Part shown: in pieces, positions 15,942-23,500 of the stretch
Position numbering within the stretch: the stretch's first letter is position 1
Layout of the letters: each line of letters opens with the position of its first letter
Source: WLMZ01 sp037139095
Lineage (GTDB): Bacteria > Actinomycetota > Acidimicrobiia > Acidimicrobiales > Ilumatobacteraceae
Reading direction: 5' to 3'
NCBI GenBank assembly: GCA_037139095.1
Contig: JBAXHD010000021.1
Location: forward strand, 1 to 40,720
Length of the DNA: 40,720 nt
Notes under the pieces: model-generated
What the model was told of the DNA's origin: nothing
The model's database searches: none
What the model saw: the letters and a program-made list of their open reading frames with translations, nothing else
Translations under genes and position numbers: made by a program

Positions 15942-16076
15942 CTTCGTCTCCCTCGAGTCGGTCTGTGCGCACCTTTCGGTGAGCAGGACAAGAGTGCCGG
16001 GATGAGGTCTTTAAGGTCAACGGGTCATTCGGACCATGTCCATTGGTCGTAGTTCTGTACCCTTCTATACCCCTCA

Positions 16077-16086
16077 GTCGTACGAC
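16077..16086. promoter_or_regulatory. Palindrome GTCGTACGAC, copy 1 (candidate operator)
   Basis: Perfect 10-bp palindrome 7 bp upstream of a TATAGA hexamer on the minus strand, about 140 bp before the peroxidase start. Identical to the core of the dyad at 16211-16242; flanks share the pattern CCT..GTCGTACGAC.T.CG. Confidence 0.55.
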
Positions 16087-16106
16087 CTCCGAGGCCGTCT
16101 GACGAT

Positions 16107-16138
16107 CCTCAAACCCTTATAAAACAAGGGTTGCGAGG
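16107..16138. promoter_or_regulatory. AT-loop hairpin or operator
   Basis: AACCCTT (16112-16118) and AAGGGTT (16126-16132) enclose ATAAAAC, with outer arms CCTC and GAGG. No T-run follows on either strand, so an operator or RNA structure is likelier than a terminator. Confidence 0.4.
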
Positions 16139-16210
16139 TCATGCCACATTTCGCGATTGCCTCGAACTGTCTCGATCCGACTCGATCCGCGGCCAGTTCC
16201 GGGTGCACCC

Positions 16211-16242
16211 TGTGTACCTAGGTCGTACGACTTTCGTACACA
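16211..16242. promoter_or_regulatory. 32-bp nested dyad containing palindrome GTCGTACGAC, copy 2
   Basis: TGTGTAC - CTAG - GTCGTACGAC - TTTC - GTACACA: the outer 7-bp arms and the inner 10-bp palindrome share exactly the same centre (16226.5). Such symmetry indicates a site for a dimeric or tetrameric DNA-binding protein, possibly one of the nearby response regulators. Confidence 0.6.
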
Positions 16243-16480
16243 CAGAGTCACTGAGCGTGGCGAAATGCGTCAACGAATCGTCTCGTCAGCCGACCCCTGG
16301 CCGCCAACATGCGTGGGCGCACGTCAACCGTGCGCTGACGCTTTACGGGGACGCAGGCTGGGTGCGGGAAAGCGCGGGAAGGGCGCGCAGGCGTGGCGCC
16401 GATGTGGTTTCGGGCCGAGATACGAGCTCGGGCGCGTCCGGCGTGGCCGAGTGAGGCCAGCCGCTACACACGCAAACGGC

Positions 16481-17104
16481 TCAGGTGGTGCTGAGGTTTC
16501 GTGTAGCCCACACAGCGGCCTGGGTGCGGTCGCTGACACCGATGTGATTGAAGATGCGCGTGAGGTGCGCCTTCACGGTGCGCTCGGTGATGCCGAGTTT
16601 GTCGGCGATGATGCGGTTGGGCATGCCATCGCGGACGAATCCGAGTACTTCGAGCTGGCGTGACGACAGGTCGTCGGCAACAGTGTGCAGGCGACGTGCG
16701 TTGAGCATCACGCTGGCGGCCTTGGGGTCAAGCGGTGACTCGCCCATGTGAATCGAGCGGATTGCAGCCACAATCTGGTCGGGCTCGGTGTGCTTGAGCA
16801 GGTAACCATTGGCACCGGCGGCGAACGCTTCGGTGATGCGGCGCTGGTCGCTGAACGAGGTGAGGACCAACACCTTGCATTCAGGCAGGCGCGCTGCGAT
16901 GCGAGCGGTTGCCTCGACGCCATCGAGGTTGGGCATGGAGAGATCCATGAGCACCACGTCGGGCTTTTCGCGCAGGACCACCTCAAGGCCTTCGAGGCCG
17001 TCGGTGGCGAGACCGACGAGCTCGATATCGGGCACGGTGCTCAACAGCTGGCTGAGGCCAGCGCGGACCATCATGTGGTCATCGACAACAACTATGCGAA
17101 TCAC
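16481..17104 (-). CDS. NarL/LuxR-family response regulator
   Basis: A 207-residue DNA-binding regulator. The receiver domain (1-120) has acidic residues Asp8/Asp9, the phospho-acceptor Asp54 in 'VVLMDLSMP', and the conserved Lys in 'GYLLKHTE'. A LuxR helix-turn-helix follows ('LSSRQLEVLGFVRDGMPN', then 'ITERTVKAHLTRIFNHIGV'). The start overlaps the histidine kinase stop by 4 bp (ATGA), which couples translation. It is the gene nearest the peroxidase control region and a natural candidate for binding the dyads there; that link is inference. Confidence 0.95.
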   Translation of the reverse strand: MIRIVVVDDHMMVRAGLSQLLSTVPDIELVGLATDGLEGLEVVLREKPDVVLMDLSMPNLDGVEATARIAARLPECKVLVLTSFSDQRRITEAFAAGANGYLLKHTEPDQIVAAIRSIHMGESPLDPKAASVMLNARRLHTVADDLSSRQLEVLGFVRDGMPNRIIADKLGITERTVKAHLTRIFNHIGVSDRTQAAVWATRNLSTT

Positions 17105-18606
17105 AGGCGGTCCTCTTTGCGACGATGAATGGCGTTGGGGATCTCCACGAGTACTCGTGTGCCAACTCCGACTTGAGAGCGAATGATAATACGTCCGCCG
17201 GCGTCAGTGATGAGATCCGACAAAGCTCGTAAACCAAAGTGATCGTTTGATGCCTTGGCTGCGCGGTCCTCGTCGGAGAACCCACGACCGTTATCTTCAA
17301 CTTTCAAGATGGCGGTGTCGCCTTGCAGGTCAACATCAACCGTTACCTGCGTGGCATACGCATGGCTCGCAACGTTGCGTAGAGCCTCTTGAGCGCTTCG
17401 GTAAATGAGGCCTGCAGTGGCCGTGGCGAGGTGTGACGCATCTACGTGAACGGTGAGTTGCGCATCGACACCACTGGCTTCGAGACGGCGCAGTAGGTCA
17501 TCGAGGGCCGATTGGATACCTTCTTCGGCCAGGTTTGGCGGGTAGATGTCAACGAGCAAGGTGCGCAGCGCCAGAACGCTGTTGCGGATGCTGGCCGAGC
17601 TTGCATCGAGTTGTGGATGAGCGTCGGCGCTACCTCGTGCGGCTGCAGCAAGGCTCAACGACACACCAGTGAGCTCTTGCACGACGCCATCGTGAAGGTC
17701 GCCCGCGATGCGGCGGCGTTCGGCGTTCCCTGACTCGATGGCGTGTGAGAGCAGGCGCTCGCGGTGCATCTGCCCGTTGCGGAGGCGACGGGCAAGGCTC
17801 CATGTCAGCGGAATCTGGACGAGCTCAATGAAGAGCAAAGCGCCGATCGCGATCGGTGCGAACTGACGCAACAACGTGCCGGTTACCGACGTGACGCTGC
17901 TGTACCGGAAGTACGCCTCGACGAGCACGGGGGTACCTTCAACCGTGCTGCCCATCTGGTAGGCGTCAAGCAGCTTCTTCTGTGTCTCGAACTTGTTCTC
18001 TGGCTTGCTGAGGTCAGCAATTTCAACTTCGGGCTTGCTGCCGTTGAAGATCGCCGCCTCGCCAGTGCCGAGGGCGTATTTCTGCCCGATAAGGCGGGCT
18101 TCGTCGGAGTAGCGAACGACCCCGTCGCGTGTCCAGATCTTCACTCGAATGAGTTCTTCGTCGAGCACCTTCGAACGCACCACTTTGTCGAGAGCAGCGA
18201 TCGCGGCTGGGTCGCCCGCGAGCAGCGCATCGGTGAGCACGGGTTCGATGAGATCCCGAGAACGGGTGGCAGTTGTCTTTGCAACGTTGTCTAGGGCCAG
18301 CTTCACAGCTACTCCGCGACTGGCGTAAAAGCTAAAGCCCAAGGCGACGCCGAGGGCCAAGATGCCAGCGAGGAGGAAGTGGATGATTGGGCGGCGAACC
18401 GACACGGGCTCCATGTCGAGGCTGTCGACGCCGCGGCTCTGACCCAGATAGCGAGTCTTGGATGAAACTCGACGGTTCTGGCGACGGCCGTCGTAGTACC
18501 CAGACGCAGGTGCAGCGATCTTCAGCGAAGACGCCAAAATAGGCGCGTCGACAGGCTCTCTGAGGTCCAATTTCATGGTCCCATAGTGACGGACAAAAGG
18601 GTTCAT
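17101..18606 (-). CDS. Membrane sensor histidine kinase (HisKA_3, NarX/LiaS type)
   Basis: A 501-residue kinase. A ~70-residue cytoplasmic N-terminus precedes the first transmembrane helix (~73-95). A ~150-residue extracytoplasmic sensor (97-247) of CHASE/dCache-like look follows, and a second helix lies at ~249-271. The phospho-acceptor is His305 in 'GDLHDGVVQEL', the HisKA_3 signature. The ATPase has the N-box 'YRSAQEALRNVASHA', G1 'VEDNGRGF' and G2 'FGLRALSDLI'. The ligand cannot be read from the sequence. ATG 18606 is used, but ATG 18576 with a weak GGGA upstream is a credible alternative. It lies between two response regulators of the same class on the same strand. Confidence 0.94.
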   Translation of the reverse strand: MNPFVRHYGTMKLDLREPVDAPILASSLKIAAPASGYYDGRRQNRRVSSKTRYLGQSRGVDSLDMEPVSVRRPIIHFLLAGILALGVALGFSFYASRGVAVKLALDNVAKTTATRSRDLIEPVLTDALLAGDPAAIAALDKVVRSKVLDEELIRVKIWTRDGVVRYSDEARLIGQKYALGTGEAAIFNGSKPEVEIADLSKPENKFETQKKLLDAYQMGSTVEGTPVLVEAYFRYSSVTSVTGTLLRQFAPIAIGALLFIELVQIPLTWSLARRLRNGQMHRERLLSHAIESGNAERRRIAGDLHDGVVQELTGVSLSLAAAARGSADAHPQLDASSASIRNSVLALRTLLVDIYPPNLAEEGIQSALDDLLRRLEASGVDAQLTVHVDASHLATATAGLIYRSAQEALRNVASHAYATQVTVDVDLQGDTAILKVEDNGRGFSDEDRAAKASNDHFGLRALSDLITDAGGRIIIRSQVGVGTRVLVEIPNAIHRRKEDRL

Positions 18607-18690
18607 GGAAATGTGCCGATGGTCCTACAACTGTGGACCCAACACCTTCTTAGTGAGCTCTTGCTGTCGGCCAATGCTGGGCCGACGCAG

Positions 18691-19329
18691 CTACTGAGCT
18701 TCGCTCTCGTTGGGAGCGATGCGCATCACCCAAACGGCTGCCTGGGTGCGATCACGCACACCGAGTCGTTGGAAGATGCGGCCACAGTGGGCCTTCACGG
18801 TTTTGTCGCTGATGCCGAGCGCACGCCCAATTTGTTTGTTCGGGTTGCCTGCAGCAATCAGCAGAAGAATCTCTTGCTCGCGAGGTGTGAGTGAGTCGTA
18901 GATAGCCCGTGGCCCGCGGCCAGCTTTGAAGAGGTTGGCTGCGATAGATGGGCTGAGCGCAAGGCCACCCACGGCAACAGCGCGAATGTTGGCAACGAGC
19001 ACTTCGGGCTCGACATCTTTGAGCATGTAGCCCATGGCTCCAGCATCGAGTGCTGCGTTCACCTGCTGCGGATCGCCGGTTGTAGTGAGCGCAATGATGG
19101 AAACTTGGGGAGCCTTGGTGGCGAGTTCGGCCATCGCCGTGATGCCGTCCATGACGGGCATCGACAAGTCCATGAGAACAACGTCGGGCAAGAGTTCGCA
19201 CGCAAGGTCAACAGCTTCGCGTCCGTTGGATGCGAGGCCGACAACCTCGAGGTCTTCGATTGACGAAAGCCATTGGTCGAGCCCGTTGCGAACGAGCGCA
19301 TGGTCGTCGGCGATGAGGATACGAATCAT
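18691..19329 (-). CDS. NarL/LuxR-family response regulator (second)
   Basis: A 212-residue regulator starting at 'MIRILIADDH' (ATG 19329); the frame is open to 19374, but those residues are outside the receiver fold. Phospho-acceptor Asp54 is in 'VVLMDLSMP', the conserved Lys is in 'GYMLKDVE', and the C-terminal LuxR HTH contains 'LTPREQEILLLIAAGNPNKQI' and 'SDKTVKAHCGRIFQRLGV'. It is a paralogue of the regulator at 16481-17104: both share 'VRDRTQAAVW' / 'VSDRTQAAVW' near the end. It is 84 bp upstream of the kinase gene on the same strand, giving the order RR-HK-RR. Confidence 0.94.
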   Translation of the reverse strand: MIRILIADDHALVRNGLDQWLSSIEDLEVVGLASNGREAVDLACELLPDVVLMDLSMPVMDGITAMAELATKAPQVSIIALTTTGDPQQVNAALDAGAMGYMLKDVEPEVLVANIRAVAVGGLALSPSIAANLFKAGRGPRAIYDSLTPREQEILLLIAAGNPNKQIGRALGISDKTVKAHCGRIFQRLGVRDRTQAAVWVMRIAPNESEAQ

Positions 19330-19493
19330 GCGGTTGCTTTCTGCTACGGACTGTGCTGTCGCATTGAACGGCACAAACTGCGCTCACGCTAGCAGTGGTG
19401 TCGCTCGTAAGCGTTGCATTGTCATCCGATGAATTGATATGCAAGCCGAGGGGTCTGGCGATGCTGTGTTTGATCGGGCCATAGAGTGTGGCG

Positions 19494-19859
19494 ATGAGTT
19501 TTGGACAGACTTCGGGGCCACCAGCCTCGGCCAAACAGATCGCGTTGCTGCTGTCGTTGCTGAACAACGATGGTTTTGACTTCGCCACGGCTCGTCATCG
19601 TTACGGACTCAACCAGCGTCAGGCTCGCGGAAAGTTCACCGGTCCCGAAGCGTCTGAGCTCATCGATCGTTTGACCCGCGAAGCCGAAGATGCCGAAGCA
19701 GGGTCTGAGCGCGCTGCACCACGCTTCGACGACCCAGCGGCCATCAAGGCGCAGCAACGAATCGATAGTCAGCGTGACTCGTTGCTCCGCGGAATTCCGG
19801 CCGAAGTGTTAGCGAACGAACTCGAGCGTCGAGGATGGGCAATCATCCCGCCATCGTGA
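19494..19859 (+). CDS. Small conserved-looking protein, possibly DUF3072-like
   Basis: A 121-residue cytoplasmic protein from ATG 19494 (a GTG two codons earlier is possible). It begins with 'SAKQIALLLSLLNNDGFDF' and 'LTREAEDAE', the latter after 'GPEASELIDRL'. The pattern 'KQ..LL..L......T..EASELID.L' recalls the short DUF3072-type segment found in actinobacterial proteins, which is a guess. The C-terminal part is a charged helix with 'PAEVLANELERRGW'. There is no signal peptide or membrane segment. It is divergent from the response regulator and converges on the rRNA methyltransferase gene with 21 bp between stops. Confidence 0.7.
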   Translation: MSFGQTSGPPASAKQIALLLSLLNNDGFDFATARHRYGLNQRQARGKFTGPEASELIDRLTREAEDAEAGSERAAPRFDDPAAIKAQQRIDSQRDSLLRGIPAEVLANELERRGWAIIPPS

Positions 19860-19865
19860 CGATGG
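19851..19865. terminator. Short hairpin across the stop codon
   Basis: CCATCG and CGATGG flank the TGA stop of the small protein. It is a 6-bp stem with a 3-base loop between convergent genes; a weak terminator candidate. Confidence 0.3.
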
Positions 19866-19880
19866 GCAGATCTCGCCGAA

Positions 19881-20894
19881 CTAGTTGGTGCGGGCTCTAG
19901 CGATTTCGTAACAGGCCAAGGCTGCGGCAGCCGACACGTTGAGCGAGCTGAGGCGGCCGCGCATGGGGATGCTCACGATGAGATCGCAGCGCTCGCGCAC
20001 GAGTCGAGATAGGCCCGCGCCTTCGGCTCCGAGCACGAGACACACGCCCTCTTTGGCAAGATCGCCAATTTCGAAGAGGCCGCGGTCGGAGGCATCGTCG
20101 AGGCCCACGATCCAGATGCCGGCTTCTTTCATGCGGATGAGAGCTTGTGGGAGCCCACCGACCACGGCCATCGGCACATGCTCGATAGCGCCCGCGGCCG
20201 ATTTCGCCGCCGTCGGAGTGATGTGCACGGCGCGGTGTCGGGGCAGAACCACACCATCGACGCCGGCCCCATCGCAGCAACGCAAGAGTGCACCGAGGTT
20301 GCCCGGGTCGGTGACACCGTCGACTGCTACCAAGAATGGCGCGCGCCCAGCGCGGCGCTTGATGAGGTCGGCGAACTCGACTTCGGGAAGTGGGGCGGCG
20401 AAGGCGATAACACCCTGGGGTGCCTCACTTCGTGCAACAGCTTCGAGCTTGCGGCGGTTGACCTCAAGCAATTGCACCCGCTCGTTGCGGGCGAGTTGCA
20501 TGATGTCGCCAATTACTTCGTTCTCGTCGAGGTCTGAGGCAACCCAGATTTCGCGCACCTTGCGCTTGCCTGCGATGAGCAACTCGCGTACGGCCTGACG
20601 ACCCTCGACCTGCTCGCCGCCAAGGGTCTTTTCTGGTTTACGAACGGGCGCTTCGCCGGGACGGGTGACGCCTCCGGTGCGGCCTGCGCCGCGAGAACTG
20701 AACTGCCGAGATCCGGTGGGGCGTGGGCCGCCACTGCTCGAACGCGATGAGCTGCCTCCGGAGCGTGAACCGCCACTGCTCGAACGTGAGCCGCCGGTTG
20801 ACTTTGGCGCACCCGAGCGCCCGGCCGCGCCAGATGCGGAGCGGCTGCCTGGTCGGCCCTTGCCTGATGATGGTGATGCACCTCGAGGCGCCAT
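19881..20894 (-). CDS. rlmB: 23S rRNA 2'-O-ribose methyltransferase, RlmB/TrmH (SpoU) family
   Basis: A 337-residue protein; ATG 20894 has AAGGA with good spacing. Residues 1-90 are a disordered Ser/Gly/Arg-rich tail. A substrate-binding domain follows ('LGGEQVEGRQAVRELLIAGKR' region), then the SpoU knot domain. The three SpoU motifs are present: 'VDGVTDPGNLGALLRCCDGAG', 'CLVLGAEGAGLSRLVRERCD' and 'SIPMRGRLSSLNVSAAAAL'. In E. coli RlmB methylates G2251 of 23S rRNA using SAM. It is downstream of ispDF on the same strand, a common actinobacterial arrangement (ispD-ispF-cysS-rlmB), here without cysS. The long basic tail is typical of actinobacterial homologues. Confidence 0.93.
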   Translation of the reverse strand: MAPRGASPSSGKGRPGSRSASGAAGRSGAPKSTGGSRSSSGGSRSGGSSSRSSSGGPRPTGSRQFSSRGAGRTGGVTRPGEAPVRKPEKTLGGEQVEGRQAVRELLIAGKRKVREIWVASDLDENEVIGDIMQLARNERVQLLEVNRRKLEAVARSEAPQGVIAFAAPLPEVEFADLIKRRAGRAPFLVAVDGVTDPGNLGALLRCCDGAGVDGVVLPRHRAVHITPTAAKSAAGAIEHVPMAVVGGLPQALIRMKEAGIWIVGLDDASDRGLFEIGDLAKEGVCLVLGAEGAGLSRLVRERCDLIVSIPMRGRLSSLNVSAAAALACYEIARARTN

Positions 20895-20920
20895 GTGATT
20901 TCCTTACTGATTGCGCCGCG

Positions 20921-21421
20921 TCATCGCGGCTGTGTTGCTTCTCGAATGATGACTGCGACGGCCCAACAGGCGATACCTTCGCTGCGGCCGAGAGCGCCGA
21001 GGCCCTCGGCGCGGCGGCCCTTTACTGTGACGTCGGCACCTGCTGCGGCACTGAGGCGTTGTTGCATTTCGTCTCGCCGCGGCGCCAACTTCGGTTGCTC
21101 GCACACAACCGAACAGTCGATGTTGCCGATCATCCAACCAGCCTGAGTGACCAAACCGGCGGCGTGAGTCAGCAGCAACAATGAATCGGCGCCCTTCCAC
21201 TGTGGGTCGGTGTCGGGAAAGTGCTGGCCGATATCGCCTAAGCCGGCCGCCCCGAGCAACGCATCGGTCATTGCGTGGGCTATGGCATCGGCATCGCTGT
21301 GTCCGTGTAAGCCGCGTTCGCCGGGGAACGTGACACCGCCGAGCACCAGCACTCGTGACGGGTCGTCGCTGAACCGGTGGATATCAAATCCTTGGCCAAC
21401 TCTGATGAGAGGAAGTGTCAT
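20921..21421 (-). CDS. ispF: 2-C-methyl-D-erythritol 2,4-cyclodiphosphate synthase
   Basis: Fifth step of the MEP isoprenoid pathway: converts CDP-ME 2-phosphate to the cyclodiphosphate, releasing CMP. 166 residues, normal for IspF. The N-terminal 'RVGQGFDIHRF' carries the metal ligands Asp13 and His15; 'LHGHSDADAIAHAMTDALLG' and 'GLGDIGQHFPDTDP' are the family signatures. ATG 21421 overlaps the ispD stop as ATGA, which indicates coupled translation and decides the start over the upstream in-frame GTG/ATG codons. Trimeric enzyme with zinc at the subunit interface (family knowledge). Confidence 0.97.
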   Translation of the reverse strand: MTLPLIRVGQGFDIHRFSDDPSRVLVLGGVTFPGERGLHGHSDADAIAHAMTDALLGAAGLGDIGQHFPDTDPQWKGADSLLLLTHAAGLVTQAGWMIGNIDCSVVCEQPKLAPRRDEMQQRLSAAAGADVTVKGRRAEGLGALGRSEGIACWAVAVIIREATQPR

Positions 21422-22059
21422 AGCTGCCCAACCTTTGCTCGGGCCCATTCAAGATCGGCAGGCACGGTGATCTTGCGATTATCGGTATGCCCGGCGACGA
21501 CAACCACGCGCTGGCCCATGGTCTCGACGAGCATTGCGTCGTCTGTGCTTTCGCCCTGCGCCGCGTGAGCCTCGCGAAGTACGCGCGCTCGGAATGCCTG
21601 CGGGGTCTGCACCGCGCGCAACGATGCGCGATCGGGGGTAGCAACAACGGCCCCCGCGGAATCGACAACTTTGATGGTGTCGATCACCTCTATGCCAGGC
21701 ACAGCGCACGCAGCGCCTTGAGCAACTGCGTCGATGACCTCCGCGTAAAGTTCGGCCGAGGCGAATGGTCGAGCGGCATCGTGCACACAGATGATCGTTG
21801 CATCCGCGGGGACCGCGGCGAGGCCATTACGCACTGACTCGCTGCGGGTGCGTCCTCCGGCGACGCCGCCCTCGGTGTTGACGTCGGCCTCGGGTACGAC
21901 AAGAACGACTCCGTCGGATGCCTCGCTGGCGGTCTTCATCGACCAATCGAGGATGCGAGCGGAACCCAATTGTTCGTACTGCTTTGGTCTGCCGAACCGT
22001 TGCGAAGAGCCGCCGGCCACGACGATGGTCCACACTTTCTCGTCGCTTTTTCTCAGCAT
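21418..22059 (-). CDS. ispD: 2-C-methyl-D-erythritol 4-phosphate cytidylyltransferase
   Basis: Third step of the MEP pathway: MEP + CTP to CDP-ME. 213 residues. The nucleotide-binding loop is 'VVAGGSSQRFGRPKQYEQLG' with the conserved Arg and Lys; 'ICVHDAARPFAS' and 'TPQAFRARVLREAH' are other family blocks, and 'STDDAMLVETMG' follows. ispF follows with a 4-bp overlap. The start is only 29 bp from the divergent Crp-family gene, and the space between is filled by a 17-bp palindrome, so control by that regulator is plausible. Confidence 0.96.
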   Translation of the reverse strand: MLRKSDEKVWTIVVAGGSSQRFGRPKQYEQLGSARILDWSMKTASEASDGVVLVVPEADVNTEGGVAGGRTRSESVRNGLAAVPADATIICVHDAARPFASAELYAEVIDAVAQGAACAVPGIEVIDTIKVVDSAGAVVATPDRASLRAVQTPQAFRARVLREAHAAQGESTDDAMLVETMGQRVVVVAGHTDNRKITVPADLEWARAKVGQL

Positions 22060-22064
22060 GGCCT

Positions 22065-22081
22065 AGACGGTAGTACCGTCT
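22065..22081. promoter_or_regulatory. Perfect 17-bp palindrome between ispD and crp (bidirectional promoter/operator)
   Basis: AGACGGTA-G-TACCGTCT fills most of the 29-bp gap between the two divergent start codons. TAGTAC (22071-22076) is a possible -10 element 12-13 bp before the crp ATG, which would give leaderless transcripts. The mirror-image sequence can serve ispD. Confidence 0.65.
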
Positions 22082-22088
22082 CGTTGCC

Positions 22089-22751
22089 ATGGCATATGAA
22101 GAGGTTCTCTACCAGAATGAATTCTTCGCCGACGCAAGTCGTGAAGACCTCGAAACTATCGCCCTCACTGCACGTGAGCAGTCGCTCGTTCGAGGCGATG
22201 TCTTGTTCCATGAAGGCGACCCAAGTGAGGCGCTGTACGTCGTTCTCACTGGGCGCATTGCGCTGGCGATGTCGAATCCCATCGACAACCGCGAGACCAT
22301 GGTTGGTCTGATGACACCTGGCGATTTGTTTGGCGAAATGCCGATGCTTGATCAAGGTGTGCGCTCGGCCGATGCCCGTGCGCTCGAACCGTCGTCGGTG
22401 TTGGCCATTCCGTATGCCGGCATTGTCGATCTTTTCAACAACAAGCCCGCCTTGCTCTGGGGTGTTGCTCGACTGCTTGCCGGTCGTCTGCGCGAGACCA
22501 ACGAAGCGCTGGCCGACTCAGTGTTTCTCGATGTCACCGGTCGCACCGCCAAGCGCTTACTCGAACTCGCTCATGGCCATGATTCTTTTCAGTTGCCAGT
22601 AACGCAAGAAGAACTTGCAGGCATTGTTGGCGCCTCACGCGAGCGAGTGAATAAGGCAATTGCCAGCTTCATTCGGCTCGGTTGGCTCGAGCAGCACGAT
22701 CGTCAGTACACCATCAAGATGCGTGACCGACTCGAGCAGCGTTCTCGCTAA
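22089..22751 (+). CDS. Crp/Fnr-family transcriptional regulator
   Basis: A 220-residue regulator close to actinobacterial Crp in length. The cyclic-nucleotide-binding beta-roll (~8-120) contains 'VLFHEGDPSEALYVVLTGRI' and the phosphate-binding cassette 'GDLFGEMPMLDQGVRSADARA'. The 'GE' is kept and Arg-Ser follows, consistent with cAMP-type binding. A dimer helix and winged helix-turn-helix follow ('VTQEELAGIVGASRERVNKAI'), with the recognition helix 'RERVNKAIASFIRLGWL'. There is no Cys cluster of the FNR type. The stop overlaps that of the convergent ABC permease by 4 bp. The divergent palindrome upstream suggests autoregulation. Confidence 0.93.
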   Translation: MAYEEVLYQNEFFADASREDLETIALTAREQSLVRGDVLFHEGDPSEALYVVLTGRIALAMSNPIDNRETMVGLMTPGDLFGEMPMLDQGVRSADARALEPSSVLAIPYAGIVDLFNNKPALLWGVARLLAGRLRETNEALADSVFLDVTGRTAKRLLELAHGHDSFQLPVTQEELAGIVGASRERVNKAIASFIRLGWLEQHDRQYTIKMRDRLEQRSR

Positions 22752-23500
22752 GCGTCGCGGCGTTCGTTGACAACGATGCCCACGCCAATGAGCACGAACA
22801 CCACAATGGCCAGCGGGATTCCGGCGCCAAATCCGCTGGAGTTGTACTCTTCGAAATGTCGCGGACTCACCATGCGTAGCGCCGACTGATAGGGCAGCCA
22901 CATGGTCGGGTTGTTTACCTTGGCCACGGCAAGCACCACACGAGCAAGGTTCTCGAGCAGTAACGGCCACAGCACCAGCAGGGTGACCGAAGCGGCCGAG
23001 TTTCGAATGATGAGTCCAAGGCCGTAGCCAAGCAGGCACAGCATTCCGGACAGGAGCACCAAGCCAACCAACGCACTGTTGGTATCGCTGTTGAACGACA
23101 GGCTGCCACCGCGACCATTCAGAATCAGTGAGCCCGCACCGAATGCAACCAGCATCACGATCGCGGTGATGGCCATTGAGAACGCGAGCGCGACGGCACC
23201 CTTAGCGATGAGCACCTTGCGGCGGTTTGGGGAAGCGGTAAACGAGGTTCGGATGGTTCCGTTGCCGTATTCGTTGGTGATGCTCAATGTGCTCACCACC
23301 CCGAAAAGCAAGGCGCTGAGCACCATCGATTCGGTAATTATCGTCACTAAGTCGGAGCCGGATACCTCGTCGACATGACTATTGAGTGCCGTGACGAGCA
23401 CCACGATGATCAGCGGAAAAACCGCAGCGATGATGGTGAGCACATAGGTAACGCGAACTGTGCGGAGTTTGATCCATTCGCTTCGAAGAAGATCCATCAC
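22748..23500 (-). CDS. ABC-2 type transporter permease
   Basis: A 250-residue integral membrane protein with about six hydrophobic segments, starting 'MMDLLRSEWIKLRTVRVTYV', the usual N-terminal amphipathic start of ABC-2 permeases. 'STLSITNEYGNGTIRTSFTASPNRR' is the conserved loop that contacts the ATPase. It overlaps the ATPase gene by 4 bp (ATGA) and works with it as an exporter. Related pairs export antibiotics, lipids or peptides; the substrate here is unknown. Confidence 0.9.
   Translation of the reverse strand: MMDLLRSEWIKLRTVRVTYVLTIIAAVFPLIIVVLVTALNSHVDEVSGSDLVTIITESMVLSALLFGVVSTLSITNEYGNGTIRTSFTASPNRRKVLIAKGAVALAFSMAITAIVMLVAFGAGSLILNGRGGSLSFNSDTNSALVGLVLLSGMLCLLGYGLGLIIRNSAASVTLLVLWPLLLENLARVVLAVAKVNNPTMWLPYQSALRMVSPRHFEEYNSSGFGAGIPLAIVVFVLIGVGIVVNERRDA

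Larger units (their letters stand above)
15942..16480. other. Non-coding control region upstream of the peroxidase gene
   Basis: A 539-bp stretch with no convincing gene. It lies between the response regulator stop and the peroxidase start and contains two copies of the palindrome GTCGTACGAC, one nested in a 32-bp dyad, and an AT-rich hairpin. On the minus strand a possible -10 hexamer TATAGA (16069-16064) lies directly downstream of the first palindrome, and TTGACC occurs near 16019-16024. The promoter assignment is tentative. Confidence 0.55.

Noticed and set aside
16131..16663. Plus-strand frames in the control region upstream of the peroxidase
   Set aside because: No ribosome-binding site, Arg-rich shadow-like composition, and one runs into the response regulator gene.
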